Source of the DNA: Flavilitoribacter nigricans DSM 23189 = NBRC 102662
Lineage (GTDB): Bacteria; Bacteroidota; Bacteroidia; Chitinophagales; Saprospiraceae
Length of the DNA: 64,000 nucleotides
Direction: 5' to 3'
Assembly: GCF_002646595.1 (NCBI RefSeq)
Contig: NZ_PDUD01000001.1
Location: 248,001 to 312,000, forward strand
Made by a program: the position numbers and the translations under genes. Position 1 is the stretch's first letter; each line of letters opens with the position of its first letter. The notes beneath the pieces were generated by a model that did no database searches, had not been told where the DNA came from, and saw nothing but the letters and a program-made list of their open reading frames with translations. Below are positions 8,301 through 15,688 of this stretch, one piece after another.

Positions 8301-8723
8301 ATGAAGAAGATTTTAATTCTTTGCCATTACAATACGGCCCGTAGTCAAATGGCGGAAGGATACTTAAAATTTTTCGCAGGAAACCTGGCTCTTGTGCACA
8401 GCGCAGGAGTAGAAAATAAGAACCTGCATCCGCTCGCCTTCGAAATCATGGATGAAGACAATATAGATATTAAGGAACAACATCCCAAGTTAGCCACCAA
8501 ATTGCTAAAAAACAAATACGACTACCTGATCACTTTCGGCCAGGACATTCCCAGTGCTTTACTCAAGCAGGTACGGGCCAAAAAGCACCTCCATCTGGAT
8601 GTTGATGACCCTACCCTTTCTACCCTGGATATGGAGGAATCTTTCCGGAATGTGCGTGAAACCATCAAGAAATTCATACTCAAGTTCATCGGGCAGGAAC
8701 TCATGGACCCCGTAACCACCTAA
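8301..8723 (+). CDS. Low-molecular-weight phosphatase/ArsC-fold protein
   Basis: The 140-aa protein has the P-loop CHYNTARS at residues 8-15 (C-x5-R-S) and a D-P pair at 103-104, the layout of low-molecular-weight protein tyrosine phosphatases and of thioredoxin-type arsenate reductases. It has only one cysteine. The two resolving cysteines that arsenate reductases carry near positions 82 and 89 are absent, so ArsC activity by the usual disulfide cascade is unlikely and a phosphatase role is preferred. No arsenic genes are nearby. A strong intrinsic terminator follows at 8744. The substrate is unknown. Confidence 0.8.
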   Translation: MKKILILCHYNTARSQMAEGYLKFFAGNLALVHSAGVENKNLHPLAFEIMDEDNIDIKEQHPKLATKLLKNKYDYLITFGQDIPSALLKQVRAKKHLHLDVDDPTLSTLDMEESFRNVRETIKKFILKFIGQELMDPVTT

Positions 8724-8743
8724 TTCTCAAGAAAAAACAAGCT

Positions 8744-8786
8744 AAAAAGGCGATCGGACAAAGTCATTCCGATCGCCTTTTTACTT
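8744..8786 (+). terminator. Intrinsic terminator after the phosphatase-fold gene
   Basis: A 15-bp perfect stem (8744-8758 with 8768-8782) with a 9-nt loop ends in a T-run. It starts with an A-run, so it can also work from the other strand. Confidence 0.85.
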
Positions 8787-8886
8787 TTTAGCAGTCAGAA
8801 CTAGACCTGAAGCGAAGTGGCTTTGATCCTGACCTGCTGGTGACCGTCAGCCTTTCCCAACCGCTTCGCGTCCGTATCTGCTCTAC

Positions 8887-8942
8887 TAAAATTGGGTTGG
8901 ACCCTGACTGTGTCTGACACTACCAGGCCCAACCCAATTTTA
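8887..8942. repeat. 14-bp perfect inverted repeat
   Basis: The arms 8887-8900 and 8929-8942 are perfectly complementary around a 28-nt spacer. The arms end in AAAA/TTTT, so a bidirectional terminator is possible. It lies between a plus-strand gene, which already has its own terminator, and the convergent subtilase gene. Confidence 0.6.
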
Positions 8943-9077
8943 CGTCCGTTTCATCCCTAAAAGCGGTAGGGATACATTTGGGGGGACATAGGTGTTGAAA
9001 CGTATAAGCTTAGGAGTCATGCTTACCGACGACTTGTGTTTTTCCCGATTCCCAAAAAGAAATGGACTAAACGCAAA

Positions 9078-9119
9078 CCGGGAGAAGGAACGCCTTCTGC
9101 GGCATTTTCCTTCTCCCGG
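9078..9119 (-). terminator. Probable terminator of the subtilase gene
   Basis: An 11-bp perfect GC-rich stem (9078-9088 with 9109-9119) has a 20-nt loop. On the minus strand it is followed by a T-rich tract (TTTGCGTTT). It lies about 70 nt past the subtilase stop codon. Confidence 0.5.
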
Positions 9120-9186
9120 ATGGTGGGGGCCTATCCAATTGCAGCGCGTTAACGCTCTGGTGTCCCCGAGTCAGAAATAGAATATT

Positions 9187-10713
9187 TTACTTCATCAATT
9201 GCTTGATCGCTCCCAGCGGTTGGATCAACTGTCCGGTCTCCGATCCGGATCGGGTGTCTTTTCCACTGGCGTGCAGGATCTCGTAGGCCTGTTGGCTATC
9301 CAGCTTGGGATTGATACTTTTCATCAACCCGATCAAACCGGAGACGTAGGGCGTCGCCATGGAAGTCCCGTTATAGGAAGCGTAGTTGTTGCCCGGAATA
9401 GTCGAATAAATGTTCGTACCCGGAGCCGCAACGCCCATTTTGATATCTTCCACCGTGTTGGAGAATACCGCACGGCTGAGATCTTCGGAAATAGCACTCA
9501 CTCCGATAACGCCCTCGGCATTAACCGGAGAAAAATCTTTTGCATTCCGGTTGGAATTACCGGCAGCCGCTACCACGATACAGCCCGCTTTGTTGGCGTA
9601 TTTGACGGCCTTCTCGTAGGCGCGTTGTTTCGTTTGGTTGGAATAGCCGCCGAGGGAAAGGGAAATGACGTCCACTTTGCGGTCGGCCGCCTCGATGATC
9701 CCATTGATGATGGTCTGCTGGGTACCCATTCCGGAACTATTCAGCACTTTGATGCTGGTTAGCTTCACAAAACCGTTGTTCCGGGAATATGAGGCAACCC
9801 CCTTTTGGTTATTGGACACCGCACCGGCAATACCGGCACAATGCGTTCCGTGACCACGGGGGTCATTGTCGTATTTGCTGTTAATTGAGGTAAAGTTATC
9901 CGTCAGGTCTTCGTGCTTACTATCCACCCCGGTATCCAGGATGGCTACGACGGCGGTCTTTTTCGGTTTGATCTTTTGCTGGTCCAGAAAATCATACAAC
10001 TGATCCATACTCATGACCTCGAAAGACCAGAGATGTTCCAATCCCGGATCATTAATGCCGTATTTGCGATTAACCTCCGGCAGTTTACGGTTTGCTTCGA
10101 TCGGGCTCACACTCACACTTTCATTGCCTTCCACCCAATCGATGATCCCGCTTTTATCCAGGGCCTTTTGCAGTCCTTTCCAATCTTTCTGATCATTGGG
10201 GATATCGAGCACGTAGTAGTCATCGAGTTCGGTCTGGTCCGCTAATTTCGGCTGAAACGCCCGGCTTGCCCGCACGCCGTAGTACTGGAAGATCGGCTCC
10301 AGGGTCTGTAGATCCGCCCCTTCGGCCAGTTCGATCAGTAGTTCACCGTCGTCGCTCCAGTTCTCTTCTACCGTCACCGGTTCGGCGATTAGTGCGTATT
10401 GCATGAAATTGTTATAGTAAAAACGGAGCCCTACGGCCAGTAGCAGCAGTCCGAAAAGGAATAAGGGAAATCTCTTGAGAAACAGCCGGGAAAACAATCC
10501 GATGAATCCCAGCACGGTCAGATCCCGGAAAAGCACCAGTAGTTTTTCGTCCAGGGCCAGTTCCGAGCTGGCCACTCCCACTACAAAAGCAACAATGGCC
10601 ATTAGGAGCATTATGGGGAAAAAGGCTCCTCCGTCCCTGCGTTGTTTGTAAAACCAAAGTGCCAGAAATAAAGCACTTAATCCAAATCCGGCAACGTATA
10701 TGAGCGATAGCAT
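9187..10713 (-). CDS. Membrane-anchored S8 (subtilisin-family) serine protease
   Basis: The 508-aa protein begins with four hydrophobic helices (residues about 1-110: VAGFGLSALFLALWF, MLLMAIVAFVVGVAS, LTVLGFIGLFSRLF, FPLFLFGLLLLAVGL). A pro-domain-like region follows, then a subtilase domain from about residue 245. The triad is complete: Asp in ILDTGVDSKHE (about 260), His in GHGTHCAGIAG (about 290) and Ser in NGTSMATPYVSG (about 450). No T9SS sorting domain is present. The multi-helix N-terminus in place of a cleavable signal suggests a protease fixed in the inner membrane, with the active site probably periplasmic. A TTG-N20-TATTATTG promoter lies just upstream. Confidence 0.9.
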   Translation of the reverse strand: MLSLIYVAGFGLSALFLALWFYKQRRDGGAFFPIMLLMAIVAFVVGVASSELALDEKLLVLFRDLTVLGFIGLFSRLFLKRFPLFLFGLLLLAVGLRFYYNNFMQYALIAEPVTVEENWSDDGELLIELAEGADLQTLEPIFQYYGVRASRAFQPKLADQTELDDYYVLDIPNDQKDWKGLQKALDKSGIIDWVEGNESVSVSPIEANRKLPEVNRKYGINDPGLEHLWSFEVMSMDQLYDFLDQQKIKPKKTAVVAILDTGVDSKHEDLTDNFTSINSKYDNDPRGHGTHCAGIAGAVSNNQKGVASYSRNNGFVKLTSIKVLNSSGMGTQQTIINGIIEAADRKVDVISLSLGGYSNQTKQRAYEKAVKYANKAGCIVVAAAGNSNRNAKDFSPVNAEGVIGVSAISEDLSRAVFSNTVEDIKMGVAAPGTNIYSTIPGNNYASYNGTSMATPYVSGLIGLMKSINPKLDSQQAYEILHASGKDTRSGSETGQLIQPLGAIKQLMK

Positions 10714-10741
10714 ATGTCTGGCGTTTTTTGAGTTATGTTTT

Positions 10742-10772
10742 CAATAATAGGCCCTTTTTCCTAGAAATCCAA
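10742..10772 (-). promoter_or_regulatory. Putative promoter of the subtilase gene
   Basis: On the minus strand, TTG (10772-10770), a 20-nt spacer and TATTATTG (10749-10742; one mismatch to TAnnTTTG). The start would fall about 20 nt before the ATG. Confidence 0.45.
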
Positions 10773-11164
10773 CATTTATTAGATGTACGGCTGGAAAATA
10801 ACGGTGGACGTCCCCGCTTATCAATAACGCAATAGATTGTCCGTTATTTGTTGAGTAGGTAGTTGTTCCTACCCAACAACTTGTTGTGAAGTTTGCGCCC
10901 GCTTATCTTCCACTCGTTCGAAAGCGGAGCGGGGCAACCATCGTGGAGCGGACACTTCCCTGCGCTGTATTCAACCGGAAGGGTACTTCAGGCGTTAAAA
11001 TTACACCTGATACGCTAAGATGGAGAATGGAATAGGTAGGCTTAAAATTTTTCTTATTTTTGCGCACCGATTTCCGCTAACCGAATTATGACCAATCTAC
11101 CCGCAAGAGCCCTAACTGAATTTAAACCGGCTCAGTCGGGAACAATACCAAAACTTATTAAATA
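10773..11164. other. Intergenic region between divergent subtilase and trxB genes
   Basis: No coding sequence is seen. It contains a 10-bp hairpin with one mismatch (10850-10859 with 10868-10877, 8-nt loop) and a TATTTTTG box at 11055-11062 facing trxB. Nothing else stands out. Confidence 0.5.
11055..11062 (+). promoter_or_regulatory. -7 promoter box for trxB
   Basis: TATTTTTG fully matches TAnnTTTG, about 100 nt before the trxB ATG. No TTG is found at the usual -33 distance. Confidence 0.4.
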
Positions 11165-12100
11165 ATGGCAGATACTATTAAATGTCTGATCATCGGGTCG
11201 GGCCCTGCAGGATATACGGCAGCTATCTATGCCGCCCGTGCCGGTCTGGACCCCGTATTATACACCGGTAAAGAACCGGGAGGACAACTTACTATTACGA
11301 CCGACGTCGAAAACTACCCCGGCTATCCGGATGGTATCGGCGGCCCCGAAATGATGGAAGAATTCCGTAAACAGGCCGAACGTTTCGGCACCCAGGTACG
11401 GTACGAACTGATCAGTAAGGTTGATTTCACGGGCGACATCCATAATGTGTGGACCGAAGGCGGAGAAGAACTCGAAGCCAATACCGTGATCGTAGCAACC
11501 GGTGCCAGCGCCAAGTGGCTGGGACTGGAATCCGAACAGCGCCTGAACAACAAGGGCGTATCCGCCTGTGCGGTATGTGACGGTTTCTTTTTCCGGGGTC
11601 AGGAGGTAGCGGTTGTCGGCGGCGGTGATACCGCAGCGGAAGAAGCTACTTATTTGTCCAAGCTTTGCCCCAAAGTGCACCTCTTGGTCCGTCGCGACGA
11701 AATGCGCGCCTCTAAGATCATGCAGGAGCGGGTCAACAAAACCGAGAACATCGAAATACACTGGAATACTGAGGTTACCGAAGTATTGGGAAAAGAAGAA
11801 GTAGAGGGTATTCAGGTGATCAACAATCAAACGAAGGAAACTTCCGTTATTCCGGTAAAAGGGTTCTTTGTTGCGATCGGCCACAAACCGAACACGGAGA
11901 TCTTTAACGGATGGCTGGATATGGATAAGACCGGGTACATCAAAACCATCCCGGGTACCAGCCGCACCAATGTCGAAGGTGTCTTTGCCAGCGGTGATGC
12001 CCAGGACAATGTTTACCGTCAGGCCGTAACGGCAGCCGGTACCGGTTGTATGGCCGCATTGGACGCGGAGCGTTACCTGGTGGAAAAAGGCATTGTTTAA
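11165..12100 (+). CDS. trxB: Thioredoxin-disulfide reductase
   Basis: An NADPH- and FAD-dependent enzyme that reduces oxidised thioredoxin in the cytoplasm. The 311-aa product has the FAD-binding GSGPAGYTAAIYAARA near residue 12, the redox pair CAVC at 135-138, the NADPH-binding GGGDTAAEEA near residue 155, and the C-terminal FAD motif ASGDAQD near residue 277. This is the low-molecular-weight bacterial class. It stands alone, with fba downstream under its own promoter-like box. Start and length are typical. Confidence 0.96.
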   Translation: MADTIKCLIIGSGPAGYTAAIYAARAGLDPVLYTGKEPGGQLTITTDVENYPGYPDGIGGPEMMEEFRKQAERFGTQVRYELISKVDFTGDIHNVWTEGGEELEANTVIVATGASAKWLGLESEQRLNNKGVSACAVCDGFFFRGQEVAVVGGGDTAAEEATYLSKLCPKVHLLVRRDEMRASKIMQERVNKTENIEIHWNTEVTEVLGKEEVEGIQVINNQTKETSVIPVKGFFVAIGHKPNTEIFNGWLDMDKTGYIKTIPGTSRTNVEGVFASGDAQDNVYRQAVTAAGTGCMAALDAERYLVEKGIV

Positions 12101-12106
12101 CGGTAG

Positions 12107-12123
12107 ATCCGGCTTCCAGTCAG
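12107..12123 (-). repeat. REP-like 17-nt palindrome, copy 1
   Basis: Read on the minus strand it contains ACTGGAAGCCGG and aligns with the copy at 12271-12287. It begins 7 nt after the trxB stop. Confidence 0.4.
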
Positions 12124-12157
12124 GTATACGAAACGGTGATTTGTCTATTATAGATCG

Positions 12158-12165
12158 TATATTTG
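12158..12165 (+). promoter_or_regulatory. -7 promoter box for fba
   Basis: TATATTTG fully matches TAnnTTTG. The nearest TTG (12141-12143) leaves only a 14-nt spacer. Transcription from here would give an fba leader of about 140 nt. The box overlaps an in-frame TTG codon at 12163, which argues against that codon being the fba start. Confidence 0.45.
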
Positions 12166-12170
12166 TTGAG

Positions 12171-12309
12171 GAAAGCACAACCGTCCCGGTACTGCGGTAA
12201 CGGGACCGTGCCGTATCCGATTTCACACAAAATTTCAGACCGGCCCCGGCCGGTCCTACAAAACATATTCGCCGGCTGGAAGCCGGCATTTCATTTAATC
12301 ACACCCTAT
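12171..12309 (+). promoter_or_regulatory. GC-rich hairpin leader of fba
   Basis: Three hairpin-forming segments lie between the promoter box and the ATG: 12183-12188 with 12201-12206, the 18-nt palindrome 12238-12255, and the 17-nt palindrome 12271-12287. They may be a leader control element or only a cluster of REP-like repeats. No known riboswitch is recognised. Confidence 0.35.
12271..12287 (+). repeat. REP-like 17-nt palindrome, copy 2
   Basis: A perfect 7-bp stem, GCCGGCT/AGCCGGC, surrounds a GGA loop. Related 17-mers lie at 12107, 37809 and 37887, all outside genes. Confidence 0.5.
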
Positions 12310-13392
12310 ATGTCTACTGCAACATCCACAAAATTCCGCCCGGGCGTACTGCACGGAGAAGAGGTAACCGAATTGCTGAATTATGCCAACGAGCACGATT
12401 TCGCCCTCCCGGCGGTAAACGTTATTGGTACGGATTCCGTCAATGCGGTACTGGAAACGGCCCGGGAAGTAAATTCGCCGGTCATTGTCCAGTTTTCCAA
12501 CGGTGGTTCTGCCTTCTTTGCCGGTAAAGGACTGTCCAATTCCGACCAGCAGGCTTCCATCCTCGGTGGTATCTCCGGAGCTACCCACGTCCATACCATG
12601 GCCAAAGCGTACGGCGTACCGGTCATTCTGCATACGGACCACTGCGCCCGCAAGATCCTTCCCTGGATCGACGGACTGCTGTCTGCCGGTGAAAGTTTCT
12701 ACGCTGAAAGAGGTTACCCGCTGTACAGCTCCCACATGATCGACCTTTCCGAAGAATCACTCGAAGAGAATATCGGCACCTGTGTTGAATTCCTGAAGCG
12801 GATGGATAAGATCGGTATGACCCTGGAGATCGAACTCGGGGTTACCGGTGGTGAAGAAGACGGTGTGGACAATACCGATATCGACAACTCCCGTCTGTAT
12901 ACCCAGCCGGAAGAAGTAGCCTACGCTTACGAAGAGCTGAGCAAGGTGAGCAAGCGATTCACCATCGCCGCGGCTTTCGGTAACGTACACGGTGTATACA
13001 AACCCGGTAACGTAGAACTGACGCCCAAGATCCTGAAAAACTCCCAGGAGTACATCCAGGAGAAATACGCGACTGCGGCCAATCCGGTGAATTTCGTATT
13101 CCACGGAGGTTCCGGCTCTTCCCGCGAAGAGATCCGGGAAGCCATCGGCTACGGTGCGGTTAAAATGAACATCGATACCGATATGCAGTGGGCATTCTGG
13201 GACGGTGTGCGCAACTACTACGAAGGAAAACGCGACTATCTGCAGGCGCAGATCGGCAATCCCGAAGGAGACGATGTACCGAACAAAAAGTACTACGATC
13301 CACGGGTATGGCTGCGGGCCGGCGAACAGTCTTTCATCGACCGTCTGAAGGTCGCTTTTGAAGACCTGAACTGCCTGAATCGCAACGCATAA
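12310..13392 (+). CDS. fbaA: Class II fructose-bisphosphate aldolase
   Basis: Zinc-dependent cleavage of fructose 1,6-bisphosphate to DHAP and glyceraldehyde 3-phosphate, used in glycolysis and gluconeogenesis. The 360-aa product from the ATG at 12310 matches the class IIA length (E. coli FbaA is 359 aa). Seen are the zinc-binding His region PVILHTDHCARK near residue 115, the TLEIELGVTGGEEDGVD segment, AAFGNVHGVYKPGNV with a metal-binding His, and VFHGGSGSS in the phosphate-binding loop. The frame stays open upstream to a TTG at 12163, but that extension covers the promoter box and leader hairpins and is not part of the family. A hairpin follows at 13476. Confidence 0.95.
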   Translation: MSTATSTKFRPGVLHGEEVTELLNYANEHDFALPAVNVIGTDSVNAVLETAREVNSPVIVQFSNGGSAFFAGKGLSNSDQQASILGGISGATHVHTMAKAYGVPVILHTDHCARKILPWIDGLLSAGESFYAERGYPLYSSHMIDLSEESLEENIGTCVEFLKRMDKIGMTLEIELGVTGGEEDGVDNTDIDNSRLYTQPEEVAYAYEELSKVSKRFTIAAAFGNVHGVYKPGNVELTPKILKNSQEYIQEKYATAANPVNFVFHGGSGSSREEIREAIGYGAVKMNIDTDMQWAFWDGVRNYYEGKRDYLQAQIGNPEGDDVPNKKYYDPRVWLRAGEQSFIDRLKVAFEDLNCLNRNA

Positions 13393-13475
13393 ATTTGATC
13401 ATGAGCCATTTCTGCTTACCAATGGACAATTGTTTCCAAAGTAAGCGGAGAGGGAGGCAAGAGGAACCGGAGAAG

Positions 13476-13502
13476 GGGTGAAGCAGGGCGCTTCACCCTC
13501 TC
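13476..13502 (+). terminator. Hairpin after fba
   Basis: A 9-bp stem (13476-13484 with 13490-13498) and 5-nt loop are followed by a pyrimidine-rich tract (TCTC) rather than a clean T-run. It sits in a purine-rich/pyrimidine-rich inverted tract from 13447 to 13510. Confidence 0.45.
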
Positions 13503-13576
13503 TCCCATCCCCAGTTCACCCAATCTTTCTGAATTTATCCGGTAGTTTGTCCTTTCAGTGATCCGGAGTGGCTCAT

Positions 13577-14005
13577 ATGCTTTTTACAATGCTGGATCTC
13601 TTTCGCTTACTTTTAGACTTCGGAGTGGTGGTATTGATCTGGTTGGTCCAACTGGTTATTTATCCCAGCTTCAAATACTTCTCCCGGGAAGGCATCAATC
13701 GATGGCATCCGAAGTATACCTTTCTGGTCAGCTTTGTGATCATGCCCCTCCTGCTCGGGCAATTAGCCCTGGCTGCCTACCAGGTGTTTTTCTTTCCCGA
13801 TCTGTTTACGATCGTTTCCTTTATCCTGATCATCATTGCCTGGATCCTTACTTTTTTCTTTGCGGTGCCCATCCATCATACTTTCTCTCTGGCCGAAGAC
13901 CACCAGGTGCTGGCCGATCGCCTGATCCGCATCAACGCTTACCGAACCATTGTCTGGACGCTTGCCTTTGTATTTTCATTGATCCGGTTATTCCTGCTGG
14001 AATAA
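13577..14005 (+). CDS. Small integral membrane protein
   Basis: The product is about 142 aa with four predicted membrane helices. Conserved-looking polar positions include LVIYPSFKYFSR and the HHTFSLAEDHQVLADRLIRINAYRT loop before the last helix. I do not know a function. Three starts are possible: GTG 13568, ATG 13577 and ATG 13589 (MLDLFRLLLDFG). ATG 13577 is given and 13589 is also credible. It lies after fba and is convergent with gltD; the shared hairpin at 14010-14058 ends in a T-run on the minus strand. Confidence 0.7.
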   Translation: MLFTMLDLFRLLLDFGVVVLIWLVQLVIYPSFKYFSREGINRWHPKYTFLVSFVIMPLLLGQLALAAYQVFFFPDLFTIVSFILIIIAWILTFFFAVPIHHTFSLAEDHQVLADRLIRINAYRTIVWTLAFVFSLIRLFLLE

Positions 14006-14058
14006 AAAAAGGTTTGAATTTTCCCCCTCCTGAACTAGGAAGAGGAAAACCCAAACCT
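14004..14058 (-). terminator. Terminator of the gltB-gltD operon
   Basis: Outer stem 14010-14016 with 14052-14058, inner pairing of the TTTTCC and GGAAAA segments, then a run of seven T on the minus strand. It lies about 95 nt past the gltD stop. Confidence 0.7.
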
Positions 14059-14150
14059 CGATAGTGATTTGCAGAAAAAGTTAAAAACTTATAAGATGCA
14101 AACGGCGGGAAAGGAAGCGCCTTACCATCCCGCTTTGCTGATCGATTATT

Positions 14151-15626
14151 TTAGCTCATGGTTTCCGCCAACAGGAAGGAATCATCCTTACCCTCCAGCG
14201 AAGATTGCCCCATGAGGTATTCATCAACGGCTTTGGCGGCTTCGCGGCCTTCGCTAATGGCCCATACCACCAGCGACTGACCTCTGCGCATATCTCCGGC
14301 TGCGAATACCTTCTCTACACTAGTCTGGTAATTCGTTGCCTGGATATTCCCGCGCTGGTCGAGTGCAAGCCCCAGTTGTTCCAGCATACCTTCTTTCTGA
14401 GGGTGCAGGAATCCGGCTGCGATCAACAACAGGTCACAGGGCCACTCCTTTTCGGAGCCGGGGATCTTTTTGAAGCTGTACCGACCGGTCTCTTCGTCTT
14501 TTCCCCACTCCAGATCGACGGTTTCGATGGCCTTGATATTGCCGAAGCCGTCATCGATAAAGCGTTCGGTCATCAGAGCCCATTCGCGCTGACAGCCTTC
14601 CATGTGGGAGGTAGACGTACGCAGGATCATCGGCCAGTTCGGCCAGGATAAGGGATCGCGCTGCTCGGGCGGCTTGGCCAGCAATTCGATCTGGGTCACG
14701 GATTCCGCTTTGTGCCGGTTGGAGGTACCCACACAGTCGGCTCCCGTATCACCACCGCCGATCACGACCACATGCTTACCCGTGGCCATAATGGATTCCT
14801 GCTCGGCGATCGGATCTCCCGATACGCGACGGTTATTCTGCTCCAGGAATTCCATGGCAAAATGAATACCGCTCAAGCTGCGTCCGGCCAGCGGAAGGTC
14901 CCGGGGGATCGTGGATCCGCCACAAAGCACCACGGCGTCGTAATTATCCAGCAATTCGGAAACCGGTACATTTTCCCCAACATTGGCGTTGGTCTTGAAA
15001 CGGATACCTTCGGCTTCCATCAGGCGCACCCGGCGTTCCACCACCCATTTTTCCAGTTTAAAATCCGGAATACCGTAACGGAGCAGACCGCCGATGCGAT
15101 CATTACGTTCCATGACCACTACCGTATGCCCGGCTTTATTCAGCTGGGCTGCAGCGGCCAGACCGGCAGGACCGGAACCCACGACCGCTACTTTTTTACC
15201 CGTTCGGCTGATGGGCGGTTTCGGGCGCAGGTAACCTTTTTCGTAAGCAACTTCCGCAATGGATTTTTCGATGTGTTCGATAGCCACCGGAGGTTGATTG
15301 ATGCCCAGTACACAGGCCGTTTCGCAGGGAGCCGGACAGATCCGTCCGGTAAACTCCGGAAAGTTATTGGTGGAGCTCAGGATGCGGAAAGCGAGCTCCC
15401 AGTCCTCCTGGTATACCGCATCGTTGAATTCAGGGATAATATTCCCCAGCGGACATCCACTGTGGCAGAAAGGCACGCCACAGTCCATACAGCGGGAAGC
15501 CTGCTGGCGGGTCTTTTCTTTGGGAAACTCCTGATACAGTTCTTTATAGTCGTTTACCCGCTCGTCTACCTCGCGTGGATCGGGGAGTTCCCGGGTATAT
15601 TTCATAAATCCTTTTGGATCAGCCAT
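14151..15626 (-). CDS. gltD: Glutamate synthase small subunit
   Basis: The FAD- and iron-sulfur-containing subunit passes electrons from NAD(P)H to the large subunit, which makes glutamate from glutamine and 2-oxoglutarate. The 491-aa product has the two N-terminal Cys clusters (CMDCGVPFCHSGCPLGN near residue 47, CPAPCETACVLG near residue 97), an FAD-binding GSGPAGLAAAAQL near residue 150, a nucleotide-binding GGGDTGADCVGTS near residue 290, and the C-terminal FAD motif FAAGDMRRGQSLVVWAI. It lies 62 nt downstream of gltB in the same direction. Confidence 0.96.
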   Translation of the reverse strand: MADPKGFMKYTRELPDPREVDERVNDYKELYQEFPKEKTRQQASRCMDCGVPFCHSGCPLGNIIPEFNDAVYQEDWELAFRILSSTNNFPEFTGRICPAPCETACVLGINQPPVAIEHIEKSIAEVAYEKGYLRPKPPISRTGKKVAVVGSGPAGLAAAAQLNKAGHTVVVMERNDRIGGLLRYGIPDFKLEKWVVERRVRLMEAEGIRFKTNANVGENVPVSELLDNYDAVVLCGGSTIPRDLPLAGRSLSGIHFAMEFLEQNNRRVSGDPIAEQESIMATGKHVVVIGGGDTGADCVGTSNRHKAESVTQIELLAKPPEQRDPLSWPNWPMILRTSTSHMEGCQREWALMTERFIDDGFGNIKAIETVDLEWGKDEETGRYSFKKIPGSEKEWPCDLLLIAAGFLHPQKEGMLEQLGLALDQRGNIQATNYQTSVEKVFAAGDMRRGQSLVVWAISEGREAAKAVDEYLMGQSSLEGKDDSFLLAETMS

Positions 15627-15688
15627 ATGATGATTGATATAAAATTTAACAAATTGATACTTCGAACACCTGTCGCTTCTAACACGAC

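Larger units (their letters stand above)
8787..9186. other. Gene-free stretch with two large hairpins
   Basis: I see no credible coding sequence here; a 62-codon plus-strand frame at 8992-9180 has no recognisable content. The stretch holds a 14-bp inverted repeat at 8887-8942 and an 11-bp hairpin at 9078-9119, annotated separately. The remainder is unremarkable. Confidence 0.6.

Noticed and set aside
8301-8723. Arsenate reductase call for the P-loop protein
   Set aside because: The resolving cysteines are missing and no arsenic genes are nearby; called as a phosphatase-fold protein instead.
8992-9180. 62-codon plus-strand frame in the spacer before the subtilase gene
   Set aside because: It spans a terminator hairpin and has no protein features.
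11258-12289. 343-codon minus-strand frame opposite trxB
   Set aside because: Antisense shadow of an unmistakable thioredoxin reductase gene; no domain seen in it.
12163-12309. N-terminal extension of the aldolase from a TTG codon
   Set aside because: The codon lies inside the promoter box and the extension covers hairpins; the family starts at the ATG at 12310.
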